From: Mycobacteroides sp. LB1
GTDB lineage: Bacteria; Actinomycetota; Actinomycetes; Mycobacteriales; Mycobacteriaceae
DNA length: 64,000 nt
Assembly: GCF_013449725.1 (NCBI RefSeq)
Contig: NZ_JACCFF010000004.1
Span: 62,001-126,000, forward strand
Reading direction: 5' to 3'
The notes below the pieces were generated by a model that saw only the letters and a program-made list of their open reading frames with translations, did no database searches and was not told the origin of the DNA. A program made the translations under genes and the position numbers. Of this stretch, positions 1 through 9,577 are shown piece after piece. Every line of letters starts with the position of its first letter. Positions within the stretch are counted from its first letter, which is position 1.

Positions 1-232
1 CCTTGTGGAAATGTGTCGCGGCACCGAAGCCTTTCACCGGCCCGGCGTCGATTCGGTACAACCCGTAGTCGCCAGCCGTCGACTGTTGGGTGGCCAGGTA
101 GTGGTACTGGACGACGTTGCCGTCACCCGGGGCGTAATCGGGCGGATCGGTGGCCGGTTTGAATATCGCGCTGATCTCGCCGGTATCGCCCTGATATCGC
201 GGTTCGGGATATCCAGAAACGAGCAGTGACAT
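1..232 (-). CDS. Cupin-domain protein, 3' end outside the window
   Basis: I translated this fragment by hand from the minus strand. It starts at ATG (232) with MSLLVSGYPEPRYQGDTG and runs 77 residues to the window edge. It reaches GFGAATHFHK, which resembles the first metal-binding histidine pair of a cupin barrel (family knowledge: G(X)5HXH). The start lies 19 nt downstream of the helicase stop on the same strand, so the two may be co-transcribed. Only the N-terminal part is present, so substrate and reaction cannot be assigned. Cupins of this size range from sugar isomerases to dioxygenases. The cupin call is a moderately confident reading of one motif and the overall style. Confidence 0.6.
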   Translation of the reverse strand, partial: MSLLVSGYPEPRYQGDTGEISAIFKPATDPPDYAPGDGNVVQYHYLATQQSTAGDYGLYRIDAGPVKGFGAATHFHK

Positions 233-251
233 GCGATTCACGCTACGCGCG

Positions 252-1946
252 TTACAGCTCCCGGTGAAGGGTGCGGACCGCGACGATGCGCTCCTTGAGT
301 TGATCGCGGGTGGCCGCCGCGATCGGGGGGCCGCCGCACCGGCGGCGCAGCTCGTTGTGGATCCAGCCGTGCGGCTTACCCGACTTGAAGTGAGTGGCCG
401 ACACCAGCGCATTGAGCTCGCGTCGCAGCTCGCGCAGCTGGCCGTGTGTCGAGGTGATCTCCGGTGGCACCTCGCCCGATGCGGTGCGCTTGGTGAGCTG
501 CTCTTCCTGCCTGCGCCGCAACAGATCTCGCATCTGGTTTGGATCGAGCAGGCCGGGAATGCCGAGATACTCGGCCTCCTCCTCGCTGCCTGCGGGTGTC
601 GCGGTGCCGAAGGATGCCCCATCGAAGATCACCTGGTCCAGCTCGGCGCTGGCGCTCAGCGATTCGAATCCCTTTTCTTCCTCGCCGGGCTCGGTGCGCT
701 TGCGCTCCTCCTGCTCTTCACCATCCATCGGTTCGCGATGCGGCTTACCGAGCACGTGATTGCGCTGCTCTTCGAGCAGGCTGGCGAGCTCCAGCAGCGT
801 CGGCACCGAGGGCAGGAAGATGCTCGCCGTCTCGCCCGGGGCCCGTGAGCGGACGTACCGCCCGATTGCCTGGGCGAAGAACAGCGGCGTCGAGGCACTC
901 GTCGCGTAGACGCCGACGGCCAGACGTGGCACGTCGACCCCCTCGGACACCATGCGCACGGCCACCAGCCACTCGCTGCTATCGGCGGCGAACTGGGAGA
1001 TGCGGTCCGAGGATTTCGGATCGTCGGAGAGCACCACGGTGGGTTCCGTGCCGGTGATCGTGGTCAGCAGCTTCGCGTAGGCGCGTGCGGCCTTCTGATC
1101 GGAGGCGATGATCATGGCCCCGGCATCGGTCATGCCGCCGTTGCGTTTCTGCTGCAGCCGCGCATGGGCGGCGCGCAGCACCGCAGGCATCCAGTCACCG
1201 TTGGGGTCCAAGGTGGTGCGCCAGGCGCGTGCGGTCTGCTCGGCGGACAGCGGCTCGCCGAGGCGGGCGGCGTGTTCCTCGCCGGCACTGTCACGCCAGC
1301 GGGCCTCGCCCGAGTAGGCCATGAAGACCACGGGGCGCACCACACCGTCGGCCAGTGCCTCGGAGTAGCCGTAGGTGTGGTCGGCCCGCGAGCGCTGGAA
1401 GCCCGCGCCGTCGGGCTCATAGTCGACGAACGGGATGGGGCTGTCGTCGCTGCGGAAGGGCGTCCCGGTCAATGCAAGGCGTCGGGTGGCGTCGTCGAAC
1501 GCCTCGCGGACTGCCTCACCCCAGGTCTTGGCGTCTCCGGTGTGGTGGATCTCGTCGAAGATCACCAGGGTGCGGTGATTCTCAGTGCGCACCCGATGTC
1601 GGGTGGGGTGGCTGGCGATCTGTGCATAGGTGACGACCACGCCGTGGTACTCCGAGGAGGTCTGTGCATCGGAGTTGCTGAACCTCGGGTCTAGGGCCAG
1701 GCCGAAGGACGTTGCCGCCTGCGCCCACTGCACCTTGAGGTGTTCGGTTGGTACGACGACGGTGATCTTGTCGACGGTGCCATCGGCCAGCAGCTCGGTA
1801 GCAATGCGCAGGGCAAATCTCGTTTTCCCTGATCCCGGGGTCGCCACGGCCAGGAAATCCCGGGGTTTGGCGGCCAGATACCGCACCAAAGCCCTACGCT
1901 GCCAGCCCCGCAATGTATGGGTGCTGGGCGCCTCTACAGCCCGCAC
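252..1946 (-). CDS. DEAD/DEAH-box superfamily II helicase
   Basis: A 564-aa protein with GTG start, predicted to couple ATP hydrolysis to translocation on or unwinding of nucleic acid. Visible motifs in order: motif I (Walker A) ATPGSGKT at residues 35-42; motif II as DEIHH at 131-135, replacing the common DEAH; motif III-like LTGTPFR around 159-165; and a C-terminal RecA lobe with motif VI QAIGRYVRSR. The tail after about residue 400 is charged and Glu/Arg rich, ending in an alpha-helical region. It is an XPB/type-III-restriction-like SF2 architecture. No methylase or specificity gene lies nearby, so a restriction role is not supported. It probably forms a unit with the downstream cupin gene. 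The biological substrate is unknown. Confidence 0.85.
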   Translation of the reverse strand: MRAVEAPSTHTLRGWQRRALVRYLAAKPRDFLAVATPGSGKTRFALRIATELLADGTVDKITVVVPTEHLKVQWAQAATSFGLALDPRFSNSDAQTSSEYHGVVVTYAQIASHPTRHRVRTENHRTLVIFDEIHHTGDAKTWGEAVREAFDDATRRLALTGTPFRSDDSPIPFVDYEPDGAGFQRSRADHTYGYSEALADGVVRPVVFMAYSGEARWRDSAGEEHAARLGEPLSAEQTARAWRTTLDPNGDWMPAVLRAAHARLQQKRNGGMTDAGAMIIASDQKAARAYAKLLTTITGTEPTVVLSDDPKSSDRISQFAADSSEWLVAVRMVSEGVDVPRLAVGVYATSASTPLFFAQAIGRYVRSRAPGETASIFLPSVPTLLELASLLEEQRNHVLGKPHREPMDGEEQEERKRTEPGEEEKGFESLSASAELDQVIFDGASFGTATPAGSEEEAEYLGIPGLLDPNQMRDLLRRRQEEQLTKRTASGEVPPEITSTHGQLRELRRELNALVSATHFKSGKPHGWIHNELRRRCGGPPIAAATRDQLKERIVAVRTLHREL

Positions 1947-2025
1947 CCTATCGACTCCGTTCTGATTCGATGATTGAGTCGCAGACTAGCGCAACGGATT
2001 ACGAGAGTGCATCCCGGCGGGCGTG

Positions 2026-2075
2026 GCGGGCACCGCGTGTCGTGCCACGGGCGTGACAGTCGATACGGTGCCCGC
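2026..2075. repeat. Inverted repeat between SDR 3' end and helicase 5' end
   Basis: Perfect 10-bp arms GCGGGCACCG (2026-2035) and CGGTGCCCGC (2066-2075) flank a 30-nt loop, just downstream of the SDR stop and upstream of the helicase start. There is no T-tract, so it is only a possible transcript end or protein-binding site. Confidence 0.35.
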
Positions 2076-2090
2076 TTCCTGCCGTTTAGC

Positions 2091-3011
2091 TCACTTGACC
2101 GGGAAGATCACTCCGGTGAGTCCCTCAGACACCGACCACAGCCGGCGCTGCAAATCGAGGTCATAGGACTGCTCGCTCGATGCGACAACCTTGGGGTTCC
2201 CGCGTTGCTCGGCGAATCCGTCCGGGCCGTAGTACTGGCCGCCCAGGACGGCAGGGTCGGTGGCGGCTCGCAGAGTGGGAAGGGCGCCCATATCGGCGCC
2301 CTGGGTCAGCAGCGGAGCCACCACGCCGAAGATTGCGCGGACCCACAGCGGTGAGTTGCGTGCCAGCTCAGTGTTGGAGCCGCCCGGGTGCGCGGCCAGG
2401 GCGACGGTATTGGTGCCCACCAAGCGCCGCTGCAGTTCGTAGGTGAACAACAGATTGGCCAGCTTCGACTGCCCATACGCCGCCACCCGGTCGTAGCTGC
2501 GTTCCCACTGCAGATCATCGAAGTGGATGGCTGCGCGTAAACGGTGCCCGATGCTGGAGACGGTGACGACGCGTGACCCCTCGACCGGCAGTAGGCGATC
2601 CAGCAGCAGACCGGTGAAGGCGTAGTGGCCCAGGTGGTTGGTGCCGAACTGAAGCTCGAAGCCATCGGCGGTGGTGGACTTCTCCGTCCACATGACACCG
2701 GCATTGTTGATCAGCAGATCGATCTTCTCGTAGCGCGACTTGAGTTCGTCACTGGCTCGCTGAATGGAATCGAGTGATGACAGGTCCAATGTCTGCAGGG
2801 TGACGTCGACACTCGAATGCGCCGCGGTGATCTCGTCGGCCGCGGCCTTTCCCTTCTCCGTGTTGCGCACCGCGAGCACGACGTGGGCGCCGTGTGCGGC
2901 CAGTGCCTTGGCGGTTTCCAGCCCGAGGCCGGTGTTGGCGCCCGTGATGACCGCGACGCGGCCGGCCTGATCGGGTATGTCGGTGGTGTTCCATTTGGTT
3001 GTCGATGCCAT
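2091..3011 (-). CDS. Short-chain dehydrogenase/reductase (Rv0439c-like)
   Basis: A 306-aa classical-type SDR predicted to carry out NAD(P)-dependent oxidation or reduction of an unknown alcohol or ketone. The Rossmann glycine motif TGANTGLG is at residues 23-30, NNAG occurs near residue 105, and the catalytic Tyr/Lys pair is in YGQSK. The family resembles retinol-dehydrogenase/WW-oxidoreductase-like proteins of about 300 aa. In M. tuberculosis a homologous SDR (Rv0439c) sits next to groEL2, as here. It is divergent from a TetR gene 100 bp away, with an inverted repeat between them, so control by that regulator is likely (inference). Confidence 0.9.
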   Translation of the reverse strand: MASTTKWNTTDIPDQAGRVAVITGANTGLGLETAKALAAHGAHVVLAVRNTEKGKAAADEITAAHSSVDVTLQTLDLSSLDSIQRASDELKSRYEKIDLLINNAGVMWTEKSTTADGFELQFGTNHLGHYAFTGLLLDRLLPVEGSRVVTVSSIGHRLRAAIHFDDLQWERSYDRVAAYGQSKLANLLFTYELQRRLVGTNTVALAAHPGGSNTELARNSPLWVRAIFGVVAPLLTQGADMGALPTLRAATDPAVLGGQYYGPDGFAEQRGNPKVVASSEQSYDLDLQRRLWSVSEGLTGVIFPVK

Positions 3012-3040
3012 GGGGATTCCTTGAGTAGTATTTCAGCAAC

Positions 3041-3084
3041 CGGGGCGGTTACTCCGCTTACGAATATACGGAACGTACGCCCCG
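3041..3084. promoter_or_regulatory. Candidate TetR operator between SDR and tetR
   Basis: Imperfect inverted repeat with 16-nt arms, CGGGGCGGTTACTCCG at 3041-3056 and CGGAACGTACGCCCCG at 3069-3084. 11 of 16 positions pair and the outer seven are perfect. It lies in the 100-bp divergent intergenic region. The assignment to the adjacent TetR protein is inferred from position. Confidence 0.45.
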
Positions 3085-3111
3085 TTTTGTCAACACCCGG
3101 AGGACTGTGAG

Positions 3112-3675
3112 ATGGATCAACCCGCCCGTCCCTTGCGCGCCGATGCCGCCCGCAACCGCGCGCGGGTGTTGGAAGTCGCTTATCAGACATTCGCCGAGGA
3201 GGGCCTTGGCGTCCCGATCGACGAGATCGCGCGGCGCGCGGGGGTAGGTGCCGGGACCGTCTACCGGCATTTTCCGGCCAAGGAGGACCTATATCGCGCG
3301 GTCGCGGAGGATCAAATGGGCAGCGTGATTGGCAAGGGGCGCGAGCTGCTGGAATCTGCCAGTCCGGGTGAGGCGCTGTTCGGATTCTTGCGTGTGGTGA
3401 TGGACTGGAGTAGCGCCGATCAAGGATTGGTGGACGCGTTATCGGGCGCTGGTATTGATGTTCAGGCACTCATACCGCATATCGAGGAGTCCTTCTACGC
3501 CGTCCTTGGTGACCTACTGCAGGCCGCACAGAAGGCGGGCACGGTGCGCCCCGATGTCGGTGTGCACGAGGTCAAGGCGCTCATGGTCGGTTGTCAGGCC
3601 ATGCAGAGCTACAACAAGGAAGTCTCGCAGCAGGTGACCAACGTCGTGTTCGACGGGCTGCGGCCGCGCCGGTAG
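3112..3675 (+). CDS. TetR/AcrR family transcriptional regulator
   Basis: A 187-aa DNA-binding repressor. An N-terminal helix-turn-helix (about residues 12-58) contains the family pattern IDEIARRAGVGAGTVYRHFPAKEDLY. The remainder is an alpha-helical ligand-binding domain of the usual size. GGAGG lies 8 nt before the ATG. The gene is transcribed divergently from the SDR gene, which is the most likely target. The inducer is unknown. A short 46-bp gap separates it from the following lipoprotein gene, so read-through is possible. Confidence 0.92.
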   Translation: MDQPARPLRADAARNRARVLEVAYQTFAEEGLGVPIDEIARRAGVGAGTVYRHFPAKEDLYRAVAEDQMGSVIGKGRELLESASPGEALFGFLRVVMDWSSADQGLVDALSGAGIDVQALIPHIEESFYAVLGDLLQAAQKAGTVRPDVGVHEVKALMVGCQAMQSYNKEVSQQVTNVVFDGLRPRR

Positions 3676-3721
3676 TCATGGGTGATTAGCTTCGATACCT
3701 TTAGTGGGTCGGAGGTAGCAA

Positions 3722-4810
3722 ATGTTGATGCGTCGGTGGATGGCAGTCGCGGCAGCGCCGCTCCTGGTGACCGGGTGCTCGTACTTCGGGTCGCAGCACG
3801 CTGACGACTGGCGCGGTCGGACCGACGTGGATTCCGCGGAGCTGGCGATCAACACGGTGCTGCGGGATATCGATCCGTGCGGATTCGTGGACGCGGAATC
3901 GATCAAGGCCAAGATTCCGCGTGCGATCTCCTACGGATACGCCGAGGGTTTCGACCGGTGCACCCTTCGGCTCGGCGCGTACGACGGCGATTTCACCAGT
4001 GATGTCTCGGCGACCATCGGGTTCGATTTCACGCCTGATCCAGGTGAGATGGTGGAGCAGCCCACTGACGCGGTGCAGGTCGGCGGAATAACGATCATCC
4101 ATATGTTGGGGCCGACTAGCAATCGCGGATGGTGCCGGTATGTCTTCAATCTGGGTGTCGGTGACGTTCCCGACCCGTCATCCCGTGGTGGCGTCGCCGA
4201 TTTGATGAAGCGGGTGCGCGTCGAGGTGAGGGCCAGCCTGTCGAACGACCCGGGTCCGGGTCGGCCGATCTATCCCTGCAAGGAGGCGATCGCGATCGCC
4301 TCCGGGGCTGCGCAGATCAGGTCGCGGCAGCTGCCCGGCAGGTCCGATTCCGTTCCATTCCCCGCTGGGCAGGACCCGTGCGCGCTGTTTCCCGATCTGC
4401 GTGATTTCTCCAACTACAGTCCCGGCGGCACCGGAATGGGGAGGGGCCTATATGGCTGCCTATTTAGTTCTGGCCCGCCCGGCGACCCGAAGACACACAG
4501 GGTTCGGATGACGCTGCGGCCGGTGGACCCACATGAGCCCGACACCTCGTCGTACGGGGACGAGAGGCATTCGGTGGTCGAGCAGCGAGATGGTGTCGAG
4601 CTGCATGTCAGCACCGTCACTCGGAGGTACGACAAGCCGTTCTGCGAGGTCTACGTGTTCCTCGGTTCGGAATACCGGCCGACGTACTTCACGCCGGAAA
4701 GGGCTCGCCCGGAGGATGTTCGGGTGCCCGGTGCCGTATTGCGGGGAACTTCGTCCTGTGACGACATCAAGGACGTGGCCGCCGCGGCGGGTAAGCGATT
4801 CCGTCCATAA
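3722..4810 (+). CDS. DUF3558-type lipoprotein, apparently tandem domain
   Basis: A 362-aa predicted cell-envelope lipoprotein. The signal peptide ends in a lipobox, LLVTGC, with Cys19 as the lipidation site. An RBS GGAGG precedes the ATG; a second ATG two codons later would change little. The mature part has two DPC motifs, one near residue 54 (DPCGFVD) and one near 220 (DPCALFPD). Both resemble the N-terminal signature of mycobacterial DUF3558 domains, and the protein is about twice the usual length. I infer a domain duplication. Function is unknown. It sits between tetR and groEL2 with its own upstream space. Confidence 0.8.
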   Translation: MLMRRWMAVAAAPLLVTGCSYFGSQHADDWRGRTDVDSAELAINTVLRDIDPCGFVDAESIKAKIPRAISYGYAEGFDRCTLRLGAYDGDFTSDVSATIGFDFTPDPGEMVEQPTDAVQVGGITIIHMLGPTSNRGWCRYVFNLGVGDVPDPSSRGGVADLMKRVRVEVRASLSNDPGPGRPIYPCKEAIAIASGAAQIRSRQLPGRSDSVPFPAGQDPCALFPDLRDFSNYSPGGTGMGRGLYGCLFSSGPPGDPKTHRVRMTLRPVDPHEPDTSSYGDERHSVVEQRDGVELHVSTVTRRYDKPFCEVYVFLGSEYRPTYFTPERARPEDVRVPGAVLRGTSSCDDIKDVAAAAGKRFRP

Positions 4811-4855
4811 GAGCCGACAGGGCGGTTGTCCTCGGGGTATTGCATCCAGATCGAC

Positions 4856-4882
4856 CTTGCACTCGCCATGTCCGAGTGCTAA
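4856..4882 (+). promoter_or_regulatory. CIRCE operator 1 upstream of groEL2
   Basis: CTTGCACTC-N9-GAGTGCTAA closely matches the HrcA-binding CIRCE consensus TTAGCACTC-N9-GAGTGCTAA. It is the distal of two copies before groEL2 and implies HrcA repression relieved by heat or unfolding stress. Confidence 0.9.
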
Positions 4883-4890
4883 AAATGGGA

Positions 4891-4917
4891 TTGGCACTCA
4901 CGACCGGTGAGTGCTAG
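4891..4917 (+). promoter_or_regulatory. CIRCE operator 2 upstream of groEL2
   Basis: TTGGCACTC-N9-GAGTGCTAG is a second HrcA site that starts 9 bp after the first ends. Centre-to-centre spacing is about 35 bp, which would place both boxes over or beside the groEL2 promoter. Confidence 0.9.
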
Positions 4918-4930
4918 GCCGGGACGGTGA

Positions 4931-6646
<1,716 letters not shown>

Positions 6647-6661
6647 GTCCCCCAACGGAAA

Positions 6662-6702
6662 AGGCCCGGTCTGCATCACGCAGGCCGGGCCTCTTTCGTT
6701 TT
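6662..6702 (+). terminator. Rho-independent terminator after groEL2
   Basis: GC-rich stem AGGCCCGG (6662-6669) with CCGGGCCT (6685-6692), extended inward by CTGC/GCAG, followed by CTTTCGTTTT. It lies between convergent genes and may stop transcription from both sides. Confidence 0.85.
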
Positions 6703-6717
6703 CGGGAGCGTCTTCGC

Positions 6718-7737
6718 TTACACCGGTGGCGGTGCGATGACGCCTCCGGTGAGACGCCGGTAGGTGTAGGCGTGCATCAGAGCGCATACAGCCATGGCGA
6801 ACGGCAGGAAAATGATTCCACCCAATCCGCAGGTGATCCCAGTGGCGAGTGCCGCGGCAAATGCGATCCCGATCGCGATGAGGTCGACAAGGAGCACAGA
6901 ACCTACGTTGCTCTTGACCAATTCGATACCTGCTTTTACAGCGGCAAGACCGGACAGTCCACGCTCCAACGCGAAGTAGCCGGTGAACTGGGTGAACACA
7001 AACACCGCAATTCCCACGACGAGCGACAGCAGGCCGGCCAGGAGGATCAGAGGAATACTCCCGGTAAGGGCCGCGCCGAACGAGATCAACTGCGTCACAA
7101 AGCCTGGGACGGCGGTCAACACCACGGCTCCGGCGAACTGGCCAAAATTCCGGAACTGGAAGAAACTGCCGAACCCAACGGGTCTACCGTCGGCTATCTC
7201 AAGATTCGCGCCGACGAGGCAGTTCATTGCGACTAGTCCAACGGCAATCGCCACAATGGTGGTGAACAACGAGACGACCGGGGACGTCGCGGTGTACACG
7301 GCGAGTACATCGTCTGAGTCAGGCACCGCCACCATGCTCGTGCCGACCGCCTGGATCAGTACCTGCGGGATGGCAATGATCAACATCCAGACGATGTATG
7401 GGGGAACGATCGTGCCGAAGCGTTTGGTGACTTGAGCCCACGACCAGCTCCACGCCTCGCCGGCTGAGAACGGGCCCTGTGGCGGCCACGGCGCCTGCGG
7501 CGGCGGGTAGCCGTATCCGGCGGGCGGGTATCCGGCAGGCGGCGGTGGGAACTGTCCACCTGGGTACTGAGGAGCTCCCGGAGGACCTGCCTGATACCCG
7601 GGCTGCGGGGCATATCCCGGCGGAGGACCGGGCTGGAATCCGGGCGGGGGTGCCTGCGGATATCCCGGTGGCGGCTGATTCGGGTTGTACGCGGAGGGAT
7701 CGCCCGATGCGGGCGGTTCTTGCGGTGGGTAAGTCAC
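6718..7737 (-). CDS. Pro/Gly-rich-tailed multi-pass membrane protein
   Basis: About 339 aa. Residues 1-95 are a low-complexity cytoplasmic tail of PPPGYP/PPGYAPQ-like repeats, a style common in actinobacterial membrane proteins. About six hydrophobic segments follow, beginning with FGTIVPPYIVWMLIIAIP and ending near the C-terminal MHAYTYRRLTGG. GTG at 7737 is my chosen start; a TTG one codon upstream is also possible, and neither has an obvious RBS. No enzymatic motif is seen. It is convergent with groEL2 and shares its terminator region. Function unknown; the tail may mediate protein-protein contacts. Confidence 0.75.
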   Translation of the reverse strand: MTYPPQEPPASGDPSAYNPNQPPPGYPQAPPPGFQPGPPPGYAPQPGYQAGPPGAPQYPGGQFPPPPAGYPPAGYGYPPPQAPWPPQGPFSAGEAWSWSWAQVTKRFGTIVPPYIVWMLIIAIPQVLIQAVGTSMVAVPDSDDVLAVYTATSPVVSLFTTIVAIAVGLVAMNCLVGANLEIADGRPVGFGSFFQFRNFGQFAGAVVLTAVPGFVTQLISFGAALTGSIPLILLAGLLSLVVGIAVFVFTQFTGYFALERGLSGLAAVKAGIELVKSNVGSVLLVDLIAIGIAFAAALATGITCGLGGIIFLPFAMAVCALMHAYTYRRLTGGVIAPPPV

Positions 7738-8128
7738 CAAATAAGGCTAGCAGCGGATGTGTTTGCTGGATGAGATATGTGCAGTATGGCCAAAGGTGTG
7801 TTCTGGTGCGCGATCTCGACCGGTAGGGGTGGCCTTGCGTCGCTCACGCGTTGGCCTGAGTCATTGCCCGGATTGCCCTGCCGTACCGCGGCGCCGGGGT
7901 CGGGCGGAATCTGTTCTGCTGACATCGCCGACTCTCGACGTCGGGCGTGATGTCAACCACTAATTGCATTGTTTTCCAACGGTTTACCCGCCGCGAGCTC
8001 GGCAGTCGCACATTCGCGCCGCGGGTGCCCGAAACAGGTTTCACGTTCTCGGGAACTTTTCACGAGCCTGGCTCGACTCTTCCTTTAGTCGCATCAGTTG
8101 GCCGATCAGCACAAAGAACAGGGAGTCG
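7738..8128. promoter_or_regulatory. Upstream control region of the isonitrile-lipopeptide operon
   Basis: About 390 bp separate the membrane protein start from the Rv0097-like start, and I see no convincing gene here. It must hold the operon promoter. An imperfect inverted repeat begins GACATCGCCGAC (7921-7932) and ends GATGTC (7949-7954). I could not assign -35/-10 boxes or a known metal-regulator operator. The short minus-strand frame at 7734-7925 looks like chance. Confidence 0.4.
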
Positions 8129-8998
8129 ATGACGCTCAACGTGAAGGGCGAGGGACTGGGGGCGCAGGTCACAGGGATCGATCCGGGGAACCTGGAGGGC
8201 ATCACCACACAGGAGATCCGCGAACTCGTCTACCGGAACAAGCTCGTCGTCCTCAAGGACGTACATCCCTCCCCCGAGGAATTCATCCAGCTCGGACGGT
8301 TGCTCGGCGAGATCGTGCCCTATTACGAGCCCGTGTATCACCACCAGGATCACCCGGAGATCTTCGTGTCTTCAACCGAAGAGGGCCAAGGGGTTCCGCG
8401 GACCGGTGCGTTCTGGCATGTCGACTACATGTTTATGCCGAAGCCGTTCGCGTTCTCCATGGTGGTGCCGCTGGCGGTGCCGGGGCGCGACCGCGGCACG
8501 TATTTCATCGATCTCAACAAGGTGTGGGAATCGTTGCCCGCCAAGACAAAGGACGCGGCGCTCGGGACATTCAGCACGCATACCCCACGGCGCTACATCA
8601 AGATCCGCCCGAGCGATGTCTACCGGCCCATCGGGGAAATCCTGGCAGAGATCGAGCAGATCACGCCACCACAGAAATGGCCGACGGTGATCAAGCACCC
8701 GAAGACCGGGGAAGAGATCCTCTATATCTGCGAGGCCGGCACCGAAACGATCGAGGACGGTAATGGGGGACCCCTGGACGCAGTGCTGCTCCGGCAGCTG
8801 CTAGAGGCGTCGGGACAGCTCGACCCCGATTATGCATCGCCCTTTATCCACACTCAGCACTACGAGGTGGGGGATATTGTTTTGTGGGACAATCGGTCCC
8901 TGGTGCACCGCGCGAAGCACGGGACGGCGTCGGGCACGCTGACGACCCATCGCCTCACCATGCTGGACGGCCTCGAGACGCCGGGATTCGCGGCGTGA
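8129..8998 (+). CDS. Non-haem Fe(II)/2-oxoglutarate oxygenase, isonitrile-forming (Rv0097/MmaE/ScoE-like)
   Basis: A 289-aa TauD-fold oxygenase. Characterised relatives (ScoE, MmaE/Rv0097) convert an N-carboxymethyl 3-aminoacyl group into an isonitrile by oxidative decarboxylation. The iron triad is visible as His97-x-Asp99 (FWHVDYMF) and His260 (HRAKHG). Arg275 is 15 residues later, where family members bind 2-oxoglutarate. I chose ATG 8129 (MTLNVKGEGLG) because it gives the 289 aa I recall for Rv0097, with GGGAG just upstream; the open frame back to 7964 adds a non-conserved stretch. The stop overlaps the GTG of fcoT. It is very close to the M. tuberculosis protein in remembered sequence. 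Confidence 0.93.
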   Translation: MTLNVKGEGLGAQVTGIDPGNLEGITTQEIRELVYRNKLVVLKDVHPSPEEFIQLGRLLGEIVPYYEPVYHHQDHPEIFVSSTEEGQGVPRTGAFWHVDYMFMPKPFAFSMVVPLAVPGRDRGTYFIDLNKVWESLPAKTKDAALGTFSTHTPRRYIKIRPSDVYRPIGEILAEIEQITPPQKWPTVIKHPKTGEEILYICEAGTETIEDGNGGPLDAVLLRQLLEASGQLDPDYASPFIHTQHYEVGDIVLWDNRSLVHRAKHGTASGTLTTHRLTMLDGLETPGFAA

Positions 8999-9549
8999 GT
9001 GCGGTCGCGGCCACCCTGTCGGTACAGACCGGGTTGCCTTCTGCGGGCATGGCCCCCATCGCCGAGGATCTCCTCAGCAGGGTCCTCGAGCCGTATTCGT
9101 ACAAGGGATGCCGCTATCTCGCCGACGCGGAGTACGGAGTCACTGCCGACGCGGTCCACGCGCAGGGAAACTTCGCGATCAACGAGTCTGCCTACATCCG
9201 GAGCACTGGGCATTTCAACGCCGTGGAGCTCGTGCTGTGTTTCAACCAGCTGGCGTACAGCGCATTCGCTCAAAGTGTTGTCAACGACGATATCTGGGCA
9301 TTCCGGGGCTGGTCGGTCGACGACTACTGCCAAAACCAACTCGCCAGCATGTTGATCAAGAGCACGTCATCGCGATTCCGGCGGCTGGTCAATGCGCAGC
9401 AGTTCTCCGCACGCTTACAGGCCCGCGACTTTCATATCGTCGAACGGTCGTGGCGTTACCTCCAGTTCCACAGCACCATCGAGTTCTGGGACCAGGACGG
9501 AGGATCCGCGGCCGGAGAGTTCGACATCGCGGTCCTCAACATCCCGTAG
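8995..9549 (+). CDS. fcoT: FcoT-like hot-dog thioesterase (Rv0098/MmaD)
   Basis: A 184-aa single hot-dog-fold protein. In isonitrile lipopeptide pathways the ScoD/MmaD family is implicated in installing glycine at C3 of an enoyl-ACP and releasing the product; Rv0098 was first described as a long-chain acyl-CoA thioesterase. Conserved blocks I recognise are EPYSYKGCRYL, ESAYIRSTGHFNAVEL and IEFWDQDGG, ending in LNIP as in Rv0098. The GTG at 8995 overlaps the oxygenase stop as GTGA, which decides the start and indicates translational coupling. An alternative ATG lies 19 codons inside. A 28-nt gap follows before fadD10. Confidence 0.92.
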   Translation: MSAVAATLSVQTGLPSAGMAPIAEDLLSRVLEPYSYKGCRYLADAEYGVTADAVHAQGNFAINESAYIRSTGHFNAVELVLCFNQLAYSAFAQSVVNDDIWAFRGWSVDDYCQNQLASMLIKSTSSRFRRLVNAQQFSARLQARDFHIVERSWRYLQFHSTIEFWDQDGGSAAGEFDIAVLNIP

Positions 9550-9577
9550 CCGCCGACAGGAAGCACACTTCACCGCC

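Noticed and set aside
5..229. Plus-strand 74-codon frame at the window start
   Set aside because: The minus strand here encodes a better supported cupin fragment in line with the upstream helicase.
7734..7925. 63-codon minus-strand frame in the operon leader
   Set aside because: Overlaps the neighbouring gene start, no RBS, low-complexity Pro/Ala content.
7964..8128. N-terminal extension of the isonitrile-forming oxygenase
   Set aside because: Arg/Ser-rich, unlike the enzyme family; the ATG at 8129 gives the expected 289 aa.
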